A stretch of DNA of 64,000 nt from Sporomusa acidovorans (GCF_002257695.2 NZ_CP155571.1); one strand, 5' to 3'. Numbered from the stretch's first letter, positions 26,902-36,020 are shown. Translations and numbers: made by a program. Notes: generated by a model from the sequence alone, not told the origin.

Positions 26902-27265
26902 TTTTTTCACCACTTTTCATTTTTTCAACAACCTTATCCCAGCCTATCCCTTTCGCCAATTCAGCACCGGCTTCAAGATAATCTATCTTCTTTAAATCAG
27001 CATAAGTCAAAATAACGTTTCCAATCCCTTTTCCCAGCAGATTCCATTTTGCACCATACTCTACTAACGGCTTAGCTTCCAAACTGGAAAACCCCATTCG
27101 CAGCGCAACCGAGCGCTCAATAGCCGGTGATGTATGCGTATATGCTAAATCAACAATCGGTTCTACAATCTTTTCAGTTAAACTCCAAAACCTTTCATAC
27201 AATTGTTCATTTGTCAAATTTTTTAAGTGATGTCTACTTTGTTCAAAATCATCTGTTCTCTTCAT
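26894..27265 (-). CDS. oraS: D-ornithine 4,5-aminomutase, small subunit
   Basis: A 123-aa partner of OraE that is needed for activity. Sequence features fit OraS: an N-terminal charged helix (RTDDFEQSRHHLKNLTNEQL), ERFWSLTEKIVEPIVDLA, then ERSVALRMGFSSLEAKPLVE. RBS AGGAGG. Immediately downstream of ortB and overlapping oraE. Confidence 0.95.
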   Translation of the reverse strand: MKRTDDFEQSRHHLKNLTNEQLYERFWSLTEKIVEPIVDLAYTHTSPAIERSVALRMGFSSLEAKPLVEYGAKWNLLGKGIGNVILTYADLKKIDYLEAGAELAKGIGWDKVVEKMKSGEKNA

Positions 27266-27279
27266 AACCTAAACTCCTC

Positions 27280-28695
27280 CTATCCAACTTGAATGTCACG
27301 CTGTACTAATACTTTTAAAACTTCTTGCTTATCCATTTTGGTTTCTTCCGATAAAAACTTCACATCTATTTCATTAAGTTTGTTATCATGCACCTTTTTG
27401 AGAGCGTTATTGATATAGGAATTTCGTAGCCCCGCTAAATCCACATCTTTTACTGAAACAATCGATGGATGTGACGGAATGACAATGTTTTTTCCTGGAA
27501 TTTGATCTTGGGGATCTCCGACAAAAACTCCAATCCCATTTTCTTTTGCAAAATTCAATTGCGGGATTAAATGTTTTCCCGCTCCCGTATATTCTGTTTC
27601 TTGGACAACGATGATATCATCATCCCCATATTCCTGCGCAATTGCAAAGGCAGCCGCCAGCGAGGTATTGCCGGCAGGCCCTCTTTCCATTCCTTCCAGT
27701 TGCGCTAATATTTCAGTCATCCAAAATACTTCACCCTGTGTAATCGTTACATACCTGTCTAAATATCTTAATGGTCTTGCCGCACTTCTCGGAACATCAG
27801 ATCGGTCCGGATTGGTTACAAAAGGAATCCCAAAACCGGTATGTCCTGTTGTAAATGATTTCTTATTGAAAGCTATATCGGAGGCCATATGCAGACCGGA
27901 AAGATCAACTGAAGCACCTATTATGCTAGTACTGGCAGCGTCAGCCTTAAAAAGTCCTCTGGCAGTACCAGTAACATTTCCGCCGCCGGCATGTGTTATA
28001 ACAACGGCCACCGGATCTTTACCAAACTTTTCTCTACATTGTTCGGATATTTCATAGCCTAACGTTTCAACGCCCGCTACGCCAAAAGAAGAATATAGGG
28101 AAGCATTATAAAATTCCGTATCATCAAGAACTTTTAAGAAAGCATAAAATAATTCAGGTCCTACGGTAAGCCTGATAACTTCTGCCCCGTAGCTTTCGCA
28201 TTTTCTCCCTTTCTCAAGAATTTCCGGCTGCCCAACTTTCCTTGAATCATAACACTCGTTAGCAATAATACACTTAAGTCCCCGAATATTGGCTTGCGAG
28301 GCTACGGCAGCGCCATAATTTCCGGAAGTAGCTGCGGCAACTCCTTTATAGCCTCTCTTCATGGCGTCGTATACCGAAATAGACGCTCTTCTATCCTTAA
28401 AACTTCCTGACGGATTGCAGCTTTCGTCTTTTACACAAATCCTGGCGGCTGTTCCCGTCTTAGATGATTTCCTTGCTAATGTAGTAATGTTTTTTAATTC
28501 CAACAATGGTGTATTGCCTACGCCAACTTCCTGTTGTATTGCCTTTACGTCCTGCAGACAGTAACCGACATCTCTCATTAAACCTTCATAGTCAAAAGCG
28601 AGTTTTCCAGTTTCATATTTATCAAAATCAATTCCCACCGACTTAAGCATAATTTCATTTTTTTTGACCATAAACTTCTCATATTCATTCATCAT
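27280..28695 (-). CDS. ortB: 2-amino-4-oxopentanoate thiolase, PLP beta subunit
   Basis: With OrtA cleaves 2-amino-4-oxopentanoate with CoA to acetyl-CoA and alanine, the last step of ornithine oxidation. 471 aa with a threonine-synthase-like fold. The PLP lysine is K100 in CNPSGSFKDRRAS; a glycine-rich phosphate loop HAGGGNVTGTARG and ATSGNYGAAVAS are clear. RBS GGGAGG. Follows ortA by 27-36 bp. Confidence 0.95.
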   Translation of the reverse strand: MMNEYEKFMVKKNEIMLKSVGIDFDKYETGKLAFDYEGLMRDVGYCLQDVKAIQQEVGVGNTPLLELKNITTLARKSSKTGTAARICVKDESCNPSGSFKDRRASISVYDAMKRGYKGVAAATSGNYGAAVASQANIRGLKCIIANECYDSRKVGQPEILEKGRKCESYGAEVIRLTVGPELFYAFLKVLDDTEFYNASLYSSFGVAGVETLGYEISEQCREKFGKDPVAVVITHAGGGNVTGTARGLFKADAASTSIIGASVDLSGLHMASDIAFNKKSFTTGHTGFGIPFVTNPDRSDVPRSAARPLRYLDRYVTITQGEVFWMTEILAQLEGMERGPAGNTSLAAAFAIAQEYGDDDIIVVQETEYTGAGKHLIPQLNFAKENGIGVFVGDPQDQIPGKNIVIPSHPSIVSVKDVDLAGLRNSYINNALKKVHDNKLNEIDVKFLSEETKMDKQEVLKVLVQRDIQVG

Positions 28696-28731
28696 GTAGA
28701 CCTCCCATAAGATATGACCAATTGTTCTCTT

Positions 28732-29022
28732 TTACTGACCAATCATTTCCCTTGCTTGTTTTCCCACATGACTTATCTCTTTTACATATTTACCGTAAGT
28801 ATGGTAATATCCGGGTTCTACCTCTACGACAATCCCTTTGGCAATCCTTCCCACATTTGTTATAACCTCTACCGCATCTCCCCGTTCACAATTTTCAAGG
28901 CAATTTCCTCTGATCCAGGCTTTAAGTGGCGTGATTTTTGTTTCTTCCGGTATAGTTTGAGCCCGATTTTCCGGAGTTAAAACGACTTCTTCAATTTCAA
29001 CCCATGTACCCTTGTTAATCAT
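28732..29022 (-). CDS. ortA: 2-amino-4-oxopentanoate thiolase, alpha subunit
   Basis: A 96-aa small subunit of the thiolase. Motifs match OrtA: KGTWVEIEEVVLTPENRA at the start, then WIRGNCLENCERGDAVEV and GIVVEVEPGYYHTYGKYV. I start at ATG 29022, 7 bases after AGGTG; a further ATG two codons upstream is too close to that site. First gene of the ornithine operon, 60 bp downstream of a consensus sigma-54 promoter. Confidence 0.93.
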   Translation of the reverse strand: MINKGTWVEIEEVVLTPENRAQTIPEETKITPLKAWIRGNCLENCERGDAVEVITNVGRIAKGIVVEVEPGYYHTYGKYVKEISHVGKQAREMIGQ

Positions 29023-29081
29023 AACCATTCACCTACCATAGTTGTATTTTTAAGAAATGTACATGTACTTATTTTATTATC

Positions 29082-29096
29082 GCAATTATTGTGCCA
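29082..29096 (-). promoter_or_regulatory. Sigma-54 (-24/-12) promoter of the ornithine operon
   Basis: TGGCACAATAATTGC on the minus strand (29096-29082) is an exact match to TGGCAC-N5-TTGC. It is placed 60 bp before the ortA start and 127 bp downstream of two tandem GCAAA-N4-TTTGC palindromes. Confidence 0.92.
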
Positions 29097-29222
29097 ACTA
29101 AGATTAAAGTTAAAAAATTTTTTATTGATAAAGAAATCCCATGAAACCGTTATATAACTATATAAAATAAAATGAAACCGCAATTAGATCTTGCCTCTAA
29201 TTGCGATTTCACTTATTCTATC

Positions 29223-29256
29223 GCAAAATAATTTGCGGTAATGCAAAATCCTTTGC
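29223..29256. promoter_or_regulatory. Tandem activator sites (two GCAAA-N4-TTTGC palindromes)
   Basis: Palindromes at 29223-29236 and 29243-29256 start exactly 20 bp apart, about two helical turns. They lie 127 bp upstream of the sigma-54 promoter, the normal enhancer distance. The same pair is at 31723-31756, and a single copy is at 38561. The likely ligand is the activator encoded at 31979-33388; that is inference. Confidence 0.75.
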
Positions 29257-29359
29257 TTTTTTGGGTAAAATATCGAATTATCAGGACTTACTGTCAAACA
29301 CAGGCCGTTTTTACCCACGAAAGCTGGGAAAGAGATTATTGAAATGTATATTTATAAAA

Positions 29360-29392
29360 AGTACAACCTCCATTTTTTTTGAAGGTTGTACT
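29360..29392. terminator. Terminator-like hairpin in repeat copy A
   Basis: Perfect 10-bp arms AGTACAACCT and AGGTTGTACT flanked by A- and T-rich tracts on either side, so it could work in both directions. It would close rocB transcription on the minus strand, 225 bp after its stop. Confidence 0.6.
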
Positions 29393-29440
29393 CTTTATAA
29401 TCTGTATGTATAGTTTTGCCGAATACTGACAGAGATAAGT

Positions 29441-29616
29441 ACTTTACGACACCACGCAGGCGCCTGAAGATTCAGGTCATCGACATCGCGGAACTGTCTG
29501 CCTGAAGAAAGTTATCTTTTACATCGTTCTACATTCCCCTTGGTTTGGGGCCTTCTTGGGCGGCAAAGCATGAAAAATCTTCCTCAAATACCCAAATAGA
29601 AAACTACTATTTAAGC
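29441..29616. other. Unexplained gap between repeat A and rocB
   Basis: About 176 bp, visibly more GC-rich at its start than the AT-rich flanks, with a small palindrome CCTGAAGATTCAGG near 29462. No complete ORF or RNA recognised. It may be a scrap left by rearrangement. Confidence 0.3.
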
Positions 29617-31209
29617 CTATAAAAGTAAATGTTCAATCATAAACTTATAAAGTTCAGGTACAATTTCAAAGGAATAAGAAAGATTTAATCTTTCACTGCA
29701 TTTGTGGAAATCTTTTCCGAAACCACCAAAAACAACTCCCGGTATACTCAATAGCTTTAATTTTTCGAAGGGAATTGTATAATTTTTATACATACCAATA
29801 ATATTTTTACTGCAATTCTCAACATCAGCCTTTGAAATATTACCGGTATAACTCAAATCGCAAATGCCCATAAAATAATTTCTTTTTGCTATATCTACTT
29901 TAAAATTTACTTTCGCAAAATCCAACATTTTTTGTACTGTGTGTAACAAAAATTCATCATTAGCCCTAGACTTATCCAACGATTTACTCGGATAAAACGG
30001 AGGTGCGAATGAAATAACAATGGTAGGCTCCTTTACACTATAATAATTAAAAGTTTCTTTGACACTATGGATTGCAGTAGTTTGTAACCCCATTCCTGCA
30101 GCTGTACATTTGTCAATAAAATCATTCATATGATTATCAAAATCTCCAGTAAAGTTTCTTTTGACTTCTTCGTAAAGTTCTTCATAAGTCATAACCCGTG
30201 GTTCATAGGTTATCCCAAACCCTTTACATTTTTCATTTATTTTGTCAAAAGCCTTGACTCCAATATCTTTTAATAAAGATATAAGCTCACTAGTGCTCCT
30301 GCCGATAGTTAATAAATTATAATAGGCCGCTGCATAAAGAGGAGTCTGAACGGAATAATATTCTTTTAAATCAGTTTGTTTCAAACAAGTTGGCGGAGCA
30401 GTAACTATATCTCCAGATGATTCGCAAAAGTCCGTATTCAATTCAAGCATAGCATTTACTTCTGATGCCAATAAATTAGGATTCAACGCACTTGTTGAAT
30501 CACATACATGAGCTGCCTTTCCCGCAAAAAATAACAATGGCATAATTTTACCGCAAGTACCCAAATATATTTTTTTAGTATCATCCTCCACGTAATCCGG
30601 GAGACAACATTCTGAAACAAATGCACCTTTAAATTCCAATTTATTTTCATTTTGAAGTCTTTCTAAAATGTGGACTGCCGCAAGCATCCCTTCTGAATTA
30701 GATTCTTCTCCCGGTACAGCAATAAATAAAATATTACCTGAAAAATCTCTCCGCTCAGAATAATAACGAAGAATTTCAATTCCTAGTGCGATTCCGAATT
30801 TCATATCTGCAGTTCCTCTACCAAAAATCCAATCACCAGAATGTAAATCTTTAGTAGCGTCTTCATCTAGAGGAAGTTCATGAATCCTTTTCGTAATTTT
30901 TATAGGATCAAACGCAATTTCCATTAATGGTCCAAAATCATCAATACCAACAACATCATAATGACCTGTGATAATAACAGTCTTGTTTGATTCTTTTTTC
31001 CCTTTTACCATTGCCGTTACAACGGTTCTCTCTAATGGATCGTCTTGAACCGGGTAAACTTTTAGCAATTCTGGATTTTTGAGAAAATAAGCCATTTTTT
31101 TCAAAATATCATGTATTCCTACCGCCGCAAAATTCTCGCTCTTAGTCCCTGAAATTCCTGGTATTAAAGCAAGCTTAAACATAGTATCCATGATTTGTTC
31201 TTTCAGCAT
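29617..31209 (-). CDS. rocB: RocB-like M20 family peptidase/amidohydrolase
   Basis: A 530-aa zinc-dependent M20-type hydrolase of the RocB (arginine utilisation) group. Visible: ITGHYDVVGIDDFG (His-x-Asp), DWIFGRGTADMKFG (bridging Asp), AVPGEESNSEGM (catalytic Glu pair), and a late HVCD-type His. In Bacillus rocB lies in an arginine-catabolic operon, but its substrate is unproven; a dipeptide or acylated arginine/ornithine is possible. RBS AAAGGGG. It sits between the two copies of a 250-bp repeat with a broken permease gene upstream, so its promoter is unclear. Confidence 0.82.
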   Translation of the reverse strand: MLKEQIMDTMFKLALIPGISGTKSENFAAVGIHDILKKMAYFLKNPELLKVYPVQDDPLERTVVTAMVKGKKESNKTVIITGHYDVVGIDDFGPLMEIAFDPIKITKRIHELPLDEDATKDLHSGDWIFGRGTADMKFGIALGIEILRYYSERRDFSGNILFIAVPGEESNSEGMLAAVHILERLQNENKLEFKGAFVSECCLPDYVEDDTKKIYLGTCGKIMPLLFFAGKAAHVCDSTSALNPNLLASEVNAMLELNTDFCESSGDIVTAPPTCLKQTDLKEYYSVQTPLYAAAYYNLLTIGRSTSELISLLKDIGVKAFDKINEKCKGFGITYEPRVMTYEELYEEVKRNFTGDFDNHMNDFIDKCTAAGMGLQTTAIHSVKETFNYYSVKEPTIVISFAPPFYPSKSLDKSRANDEFLLHTVQKMLDFAKVNFKVDIAKRNYFMGICDLSYTGNISKADVENCSKNIIGMYKNYTIPFEKLKLLSIPGVVFGGFGKDFHKCSERLNLSYSFEIVPELYKFMIEHLLL

Positions 31210-31287
31210 GATTGCAGGCCCCTTTCACTATAATAATTTCTTATTTGGTTTTCTCAGCTTGAAACTCTTGACTTTGTATGTCTGGTT

Positions 31288-31700
31288 TCATTTTTTTATA
31301 TAATACTGCTCCCATACATATTTATCACTAGGCACGGCATTTAAAATGAACAATAATATTGTAAAGCCTATAATCCATACTAACGAATCAATACCAGGAA
31401 AAATATTTTTCATAATGATTGACGAAGCCACAATTTGAGAAGCTATAGTAACCGTCCAAGCTATCCATTTTATCCATCCCACAGTAAATCCTAGCTCAGA
31501 ATTAATAAATTCTATTGCATAGGCTTGTACCGTCCCTGCTATTGGCATTGCAATTAATAATTCTCCTAAACAAAACATCATCAAATACATTACGATTGCC
31601 CCCAAAAGATAGCTAATAAGGTTCCCCCTGGTTCTGCCTTCTCTAATACATATCCTGAACCTAAAAATAATCCTGTCCCTATTGTCCCGCCTGCTTCTAA
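31288..31700 (-). pseudogene. Amino-acid permease remnant (APC family), truncated at both ends and frameshifted
   Basis: Minus-strand translation gives GGTIGTGLFLGSGYVLEKAE and PGGTLLA in one frame, then YLLGAIVMYLMMFCLGELL and onward to ILNAVPS in another. Loss of one T at about 31612 explains the shift. It corresponds to roughly residues 30-150 of the intact permease at 34611, which it closely resembles (shared IVASSIIMKNIFPGIDSL). The 5' end is cut exactly at the boundary of direct repeat B, and the 3' end dissolves after NAVPS. It cannot make a transporter. Confidence 0.9.
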
Positions 31701-31942
31701 TTGCGATTTCACTTATTCTACCGCAAAATAATTTGCGGCAATGCAAAATCTTTTGCTTTTTTTTGAATCATCAGGTACTTACTATCAAACAACAATTATA
31801 CAGGCCGTTTTTACCCCCGAAAGCTGGGAAAGAGATTATTGAAATGCATATTTATAAAAAGTACGGCCTCCATTTTTGGGGGAAGGTTGTACTTTTTTAT
31901 AATCTGTATGTATAGTTTTTCCGAACACTGACAAAGATAAGT
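31692..31942. repeat. Long direct repeat, copy B (about 250 bp)
   Basis: Partner of the copy at 29192. The tandem GCAAA-N4-TTTGC sites lie at 31723-31736 and 31743-31756, exactly 2500 bp from copy A. The hairpin arms read AGTACGGCCT (31860-31869) and AGGTTGTACT (31884-31893), keeping pairing through two G-U pairs on the plus strand. No -24/-12 promoter lies downstream in either direction within the expected distance. Confidence 0.9.
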
Positions 31943-31978
31943 CACAGTATCACTTCAATTCAATACAATAGGATAAGC

Positions 31979-33388
31979 TCAAGATTTTTTTTCAATATCT
32001 ATTCCATATTTTTTAATTTTATATTGAAGATCCTGTCTGGAAATATTTAAACTTCTTGAGGTCTTAGTAATGTTATTATTATTTTCTCTCAATATTTTCT
32101 GAATAATAGCTTCTTCAATATCTGTCATAAAACCATCTAAATTAATTTTTCCAGCCACATTGGCCACGATATTATGTACATCCATAAAGGTAATGTCCGA
32201 ATCGTTATTACCAAGGATATAATCAAAACAGTCTTGCGATAAAACAGAATGATCATCCGCCATATTGATTGCGGCTTCAATAACATTTTTTAATTCCCTG
32301 ATATTTCCCGGCCACTGATATTCGAGGAATTTCCTCAACATCTCCTGATCAATCCCGATTATCGATTTTCCTAAAGTCCTGTTATAATTCTTAATCAACT
32401 CATCCACTAAAATTGGAATATCTTCTTTGCGTTCTCTAAGGGGAGGGATATTAATTCTTAATACCCCTAATCTGTAATAAAAATCTTTTCTGAGCCTACC
32501 CTCTTCCATTAATTTTTCCGGCTGTTCATTGATTGTGGCAATAACCCTTACGTCAACATCAATATTATTATTACTGCCAACACGCCGGATAACGCCTTCT
32601 TGAAGTGCTCTTAAAAGTTTCGATTGCAAATACGGTTCCATAGAATTCACTTCATCCAATAAAATAGTTCCATGGTTTGCTTCTTCAAATAACCCTTTTT
32701 TATTCTCCGCACCTGTAAAACCTCCTTTTTCCGTGCCAAATAACATTGACTCCAATAAAGTAGCCGGAATGGCTGCACAATTAATCGGCACAAACGGTCT
32801 GTCTTTCCTCATGCCGCCGTAATGAATGCTTTGCGCAAATACTTCTTTCCCCGAACCTGTTTCCGCATATAATAATACCGATGAATTAGACATGCTGGCT
32901 TTTTTTGCTTTTTCAATTGCCTTCTTCATTTTAGGGCTCTTCCCATATATGTCATCAAAAGTATAATGCCTTTTTTTCTGCTTTTTATATAAATTTTGCA
33001 ATTTATATATACTTTCTGTCAGACCTTTTAATTGCGTCATGTCTTTAGAAATTTCAATAGCTGCGATTACCTTATTTTCTGAAACAACCGGTACCGTTGT
33101 GTTTATGGTGGTAATTTCCTTTTTGCTTCCACTGCCATAATGTTGGATCAGGTCAACGATTTTCTTTCCTGATATCAATACTTTCATCAAGGAAGACTCA
33201 CTCTCTGCGACATTCTTCAAATATTCATTTACTTTTTTCCCTAAAACGGCATCAGGACAAATACCCTCAACTTTCCCCATAGCATTATTATAATATCTGG
33301 TTTTTCCATCCACATCCACGATATGAACTCCAACTTCCAAATTTTCTATTAAACTATTTAATATTTTTTCTGCAGAAAAATCATTCAT
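31979..33388 (-). CDS. Sigma-54-dependent activator (PAS, AAA+, Fis-type HTH), RocR-like
   Basis: A 469-aa bacterial enhancer-binding protein. The N-terminal PAS sensor (about residues 10-120) is followed by an AAA+ domain: Walker A ETGSGKE (176-182), sigma-54-contact loop GGFTGA (222-227, instead of the usual GAFTGA), and Walker B LLDEV (243-247). The C-terminal Fis-like HTH is near NITKTSRSLNISRQDLQYK. PAS domains in RocR-type proteins sense arginine or ornithine. Three -24/-12 promoters in the fermentation island make it their likely activator. RBS AAGGTGAAGAA. Divergent from the TrmB-like gene. Confidence 0.93.
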   Translation of the reverse strand: MNDFSAEKILNSLIENLEVGVHIVDVDGKTRYYNNAMGKVEGICPDAVLGKKVNEYLKNVAESESSLMKVLISGKKIVDLIQHYGSGSKKEITTINTTVPVVSENKVIAAIEISKDMTQLKGLTESIYKLQNLYKKQKKRHYTFDDIYGKSPKMKKAIEKAKKASMSNSSVLLYAETGSGKEVFAQSIHYGGMRKDRPFVPINCAAIPATLLESMLFGTEKGGFTGAENKKGLFEEANHGTILLDEVNSMEPYLQSKLLRALQEGVIRRVGSNNNIDVDVRVIATINEQPEKLMEEGRLRKDFYYRLGVLRINIPPLRERKEDIPILVDELIKNYNRTLGKSIIGIDQEMLRKFLEYQWPGNIRELKNVIEAAINMADDHSVLSQDCFDYILGNNDSDITFMDVHNIVANVAGKINLDGFMTDIEEAIIQKILRENNNNITKTSRSLNISRQDLQYKIKKYGIDIEKKS

Positions 33389-33605
33389 TTCTTCACCTTA
33401 TTTTATATTTTGATTTTTTATATGGCATAATAATTAAATACTTACTTATTAAGCTACTTTAAAAATCAATGAATACGTGATATATTTAATGAGTATCTTG
33501 CGTAGTTCTGAGAAAGCTGAAAAATACTGGGTCTAATAATAGACTTTATCTCAACAACGTGTAAAAGCTTTTAACATTTTGCTCACAATAAAATGCTTAT
33601 AAAGA

Positions 33606-33628
33606 AACATTCGTCCTTTCCGAATGTT
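33606..33628 (+). promoter_or_regulatory. Perfect 8-bp inverted repeat before the trmB-like gene
   Basis: AACATTCG (33606-33613), 7-base spacer, CGAATGTT (33621-33628), ending 11 bp before the RBS CGGAGG of the TrmB-like gene. Position and symmetry suggest an autoregulatory operator or a 5'-UTR hairpin. The rest of the 263-bp divergent region is AT-rich with no other clear site. Confidence 0.5.
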
Positions 33629-33651
33629 ACATATTCCCGGAGGAATTAATT

Positions 33652-34455
33652 ATGAAATTTATTGAAAATATTATTAGCAACCTTATGAAAATAGGCTTAA
33701 CGAAATATGAATCTATGGTTTATTTGACACTACTAGAAAATCAAGAAATTACAGCCTACGAAATTAGCAAACGTTCGGGCGTCCCACAGTCAAAAATATA
33801 CGGAACTGTCGGATCACTTATCGAAAAAGGGATTGCGCTACCTAATGGAACTGACCCTACAAAATATGCGGCGTTACCATTGGATAAATTCCTTGAAAAT
33901 TATAAAACGGAAACAGAAACTACAATTGATTATCTAAAAGACAATATTAAAAATATAAAAACTGATAATACAACAGATTATATTTGGCATTTTAATGGTT
34001 CTGAACAAATATATACTAAAATAAAATCTATGTTAGGAAATGTACAAAAAAGTATCTATTTAACAGCATGGGCTAAGGAATATGATTTTTTTTATAAGGA
34101 TCTATTCGCTGCCAGCGAAAAAAATATTGACGTCGTTTCAGTACTGTATGGCACTACCCAAAAAACAGTTGGAAAAATATATTACCACGAAATGCACGAT
34201 ATGCATAAAATCGCCGCCAAATATGGGCGCTGGTTTAGTCTAGTCATCGACAATAAAGAATCTTTATTTGCTTCCTTTAACGAACAAAATAGCTGTGCTG
34301 TATGGACACAAAATATCGCCTTTATGCTAGTAACCGAGTCTTTTATTATGCATGATATCTATATTGCTGAAATCTATTTAAAACATAAAGAAGAGCTCAA
34401 TAAGGAATTCGGGGAGAATCTTGAAAAATTACGACAAAATATACATATTGGATAA
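33652..34455 (+). CDS. TrmB-like transcriptional regulator
   Basis: 267 aa. The N-terminal winged helix reads LMKIGLTKYESMVYLTLLEN, ITAYEISKRSGVPQSKIYGT, as in the TrmB/HTH_45 family. A short coiled segment (about residues 85-105) and a C-terminal PLD-like effector domain follow (YIWHFNGSEQIYTKIKSML, YLTAWAKEYDFF). Family members sense sugars or other metabolites. Its position between the activator and the amino-acid permease suggests control of transport; the ligand is unknown. RBS CGGAGG. Codon usage is AT-rich like the surrounding island. Confidence 0.85.
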   Translation: MKFIENIISNLMKIGLTKYESMVYLTLLENQEITAYEISKRSGVPQSKIYGTVGSLIEKGIALPNGTDPTKYAALPLDKFLENYKTETETTIDYLKDNIKNIKTDNTTDYIWHFNGSEQIYTKIKSMLGNVQKSIYLTAWAKEYDFFYKDLFAASEKNIDVVSVLYGTTQKTVGKIYYHEMHDMHKIAAKYGRWFSLVIDNKESLFASFNEQNSCAVWTQNIAFMLVTESFIMHDIYIAEIYLKHKEELNKEFGENLEKLRQNIHIG

Positions 34456-34459
34456 AATC

Positions 34460-34497
34460 AAGCCAGAATTATGTTAGTTATAACTAAATTCTGGCTT
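34460..34497. terminator. Bidirectional terminator between trmB-like gene and permease
   Basis: Perfect 11-bp arms AAGCCAGAATT (34460-34470) and AATTCTGGCTT (34487-34497), then AATTTTTT on the plus strand. It starts a few bases after the trmB-like stop; the permease ends 114 bp further on. Confidence 0.83.
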
Positions 34498-34610
34498 AAT
34501 TTTTTGCTTTACTACAGCTTTATTAACTACTATAGCGGATATTTATTTTTAATTTAGACGCATACAAGAATACAAATTTTTCTGTATTATCTAGCATCTT
34601 TATAATTCAA

Positions 34611-36020
34611 TTACTTTGCAATTTCTTTAGATACATTAGTTGTATTAGAAAAGAATTTAAAGCCAAAATATAATATCAATATTGTTGGAACTCCTGCATA
34701 AATAGCCATTTTTTCCGTAGGATCAAAGAGCATCGCCACCGCAATTGCTATATAAAATACAATCGCTACAATCGGTGTTATTGGATATAATGGCGTTTGA
34801 TATTTTAAGTTTTCAACTTTGTTTCCTTCAGCTATATAACGTTTTCTAAAGCGCATCTGACAGACACAATCAATTGCGTAAATAAAAATATCAATACTGG
34901 CAAGCAATGATATAAGAAAAAGATATACTGTATCCGCTGCAATAAAACTTGAAACAACTGCCAATGCTGCAAATGCAATAGAAATAATCAGTGAATACAT
35001 AGGTACTTTTTTTTCATTTATCTCAGCTAATATTTTAGGTGCTTGATCATGCTTGGCAAGCGACCACAACGTTCTTGTACTTGCATATAAAAATGAATTG
35101 GCTGATGATAAAGCGGCAGTAATAACAATAATGTTCACTAAAAGGGCTGCCCCACTGATTCCGGCATTTTGAAACATATAGGCGAAAGAACTTCCAGCAA
35201 GATTTGCTTGCCTCCAGGGCAGAACACACCCAATCAAAAAAATACAGGCAACATAACATAACGTTATTCCAATAATATATTCTCTAATAGCCTTTGGCAT
35301 CTCAACTCCAGGATCTTTGCTCTCACCTGCTGCCGTGGCAATAAGATCAGACCCGCCAAATGCAAAAATAGCAGATAACATCGATACTACGATTGCACCA
35401 TAACCATTAGGGAAAGCCCCCCCGTCGGCAACAAAATTCGTAAATCCGATCGTTTTTCCTCCAATTACACCTGTGATAATACCAATTCCTGTTATGACAA
35501 AAAGTACGACGGCTATTACTTTAACACTGGCAAACCAAAATTCTGTTTCGCCAAAGTTTCTTGATGGCAAAACGTTGAGTACGAAAAGTAGAATTGTAAA
35601 TAAAACAATCCAAATTAAGGAATCAATACCCGGAAAAATATTTTTCATAATAATGGATGAAGCAACAATTTGAGCCGTAACGGTCACCGCACAACTGATC
35701 CATTTTAACCATCCTGCTGTAAATCCCATAGCAGGGTTTATGAATTCGGTAGCATATGCTTGTACTTGACCTGAAACCGGCATTGCTACAGTTAGCTCTC
35801 CAAGACAAGCCATCATTAAATACATAATGATAGCACCAAGCACGTAGGCAACTATCGCTCCCCCCGGCCCAGCTGTATGGATAACATTACCAGAAGCTAA
35901 AAATATTCCTGTTCCTATTACTGCACCAATCGTATACATGGAAATATGTCGGCTTGACATACCACGTTCGAGTCCCTGAGACTTCTCAAGAACTTCTTTT
36001 ACTTCATTATTAGTTTGCAT
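34611..36020 (-). CDS. APC-family amino-acid permease
   Basis: A 469-aa protein with 12 predicted membrane segments, amino acid-polyamine-organocation superfamily (AAT/GABA permease-like). Substrate-loop motif near the N-terminus: IGAVIGTGIFLASGNVI; later FAFGGSDLIATAAGESKDPG. The cytoplasmic N-terminus precedes SRHISMYTIG. Location between catabolic genes suggests uptake of arginine, citrulline or ornithine. Preceded by GGGGGAG. The intact relative of the remnant at 31288. Confidence 0.9.
   Translation of the reverse strand: MQTNNEVKEVLEKSQGLERGMSSRHISMYTIGAVIGTGIFLASGNVIHTAGPGGAIVAYVLGAIIMYLMMACLGELTVAMPVSGQVQAYATEFINPAMGFTAGWLKWISCAVTVTAQIVASSIIMKNIFPGIDSLIWIVLFTILLFVLNVLPSRNFGETEFWFASVKVIAVVLFVITGIGIITGVIGGKTIGFTNFVADGGAFPNGYGAIVVSMLSAIFAFGGSDLIATAAGESKDPGVEMPKAIREYIIGITLCYVACIFLIGCVLPWRQANLAGSSFAYMFQNAGISGAALLVNIIVITAALSSANSFLYASTRTLWSLAKHDQAPKILAEINEKKVPMYSLIISIAFAALAVVSSFIAADTVYLFLISLLASIDIFIYAIDCVCQMRFRKRYIAEGNKVENLKYQTPLYPITPIVAIVFYIAIAVAMLFDPTEKMAIYAGVPTILILYFGFKFFSNTTNVSKEIAK

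Larger units (their letters stand above)
29192..29440. repeat. Long direct repeat, copy A (about 250 bp)
   Basis: This segment is repeated at 31692-31942 in the same orientation with scattered substitutions and small indels. It contains the tandem GCAAA-N4-TTTGC sites, a conserved stretch GGCCGTTTTTACCC then GAAAGCTGGGAAAGAG, and a hairpin AGTACAACCT/AGGTTGTACT (29360-29392). The boundaries are sharp on both sides. There is no coding potential and there are no terminal inverted repeats. Confidence 0.9.

Noticed and set aside
29441..29616. Insertion-sequence remnant between repeat A and rocB
   Set aside because: No terminal inverted repeats, target duplication or transposase motif could be recognised in the 176 bp.
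33430..33445. A fourth sigma-54 promoter reading towards the TrmB-like gene
   Set aside because: TGGCATAATAATTAA has the -24 part but lacks the GC at -12, and no GCAAA-N4-TTTGC site is near it.
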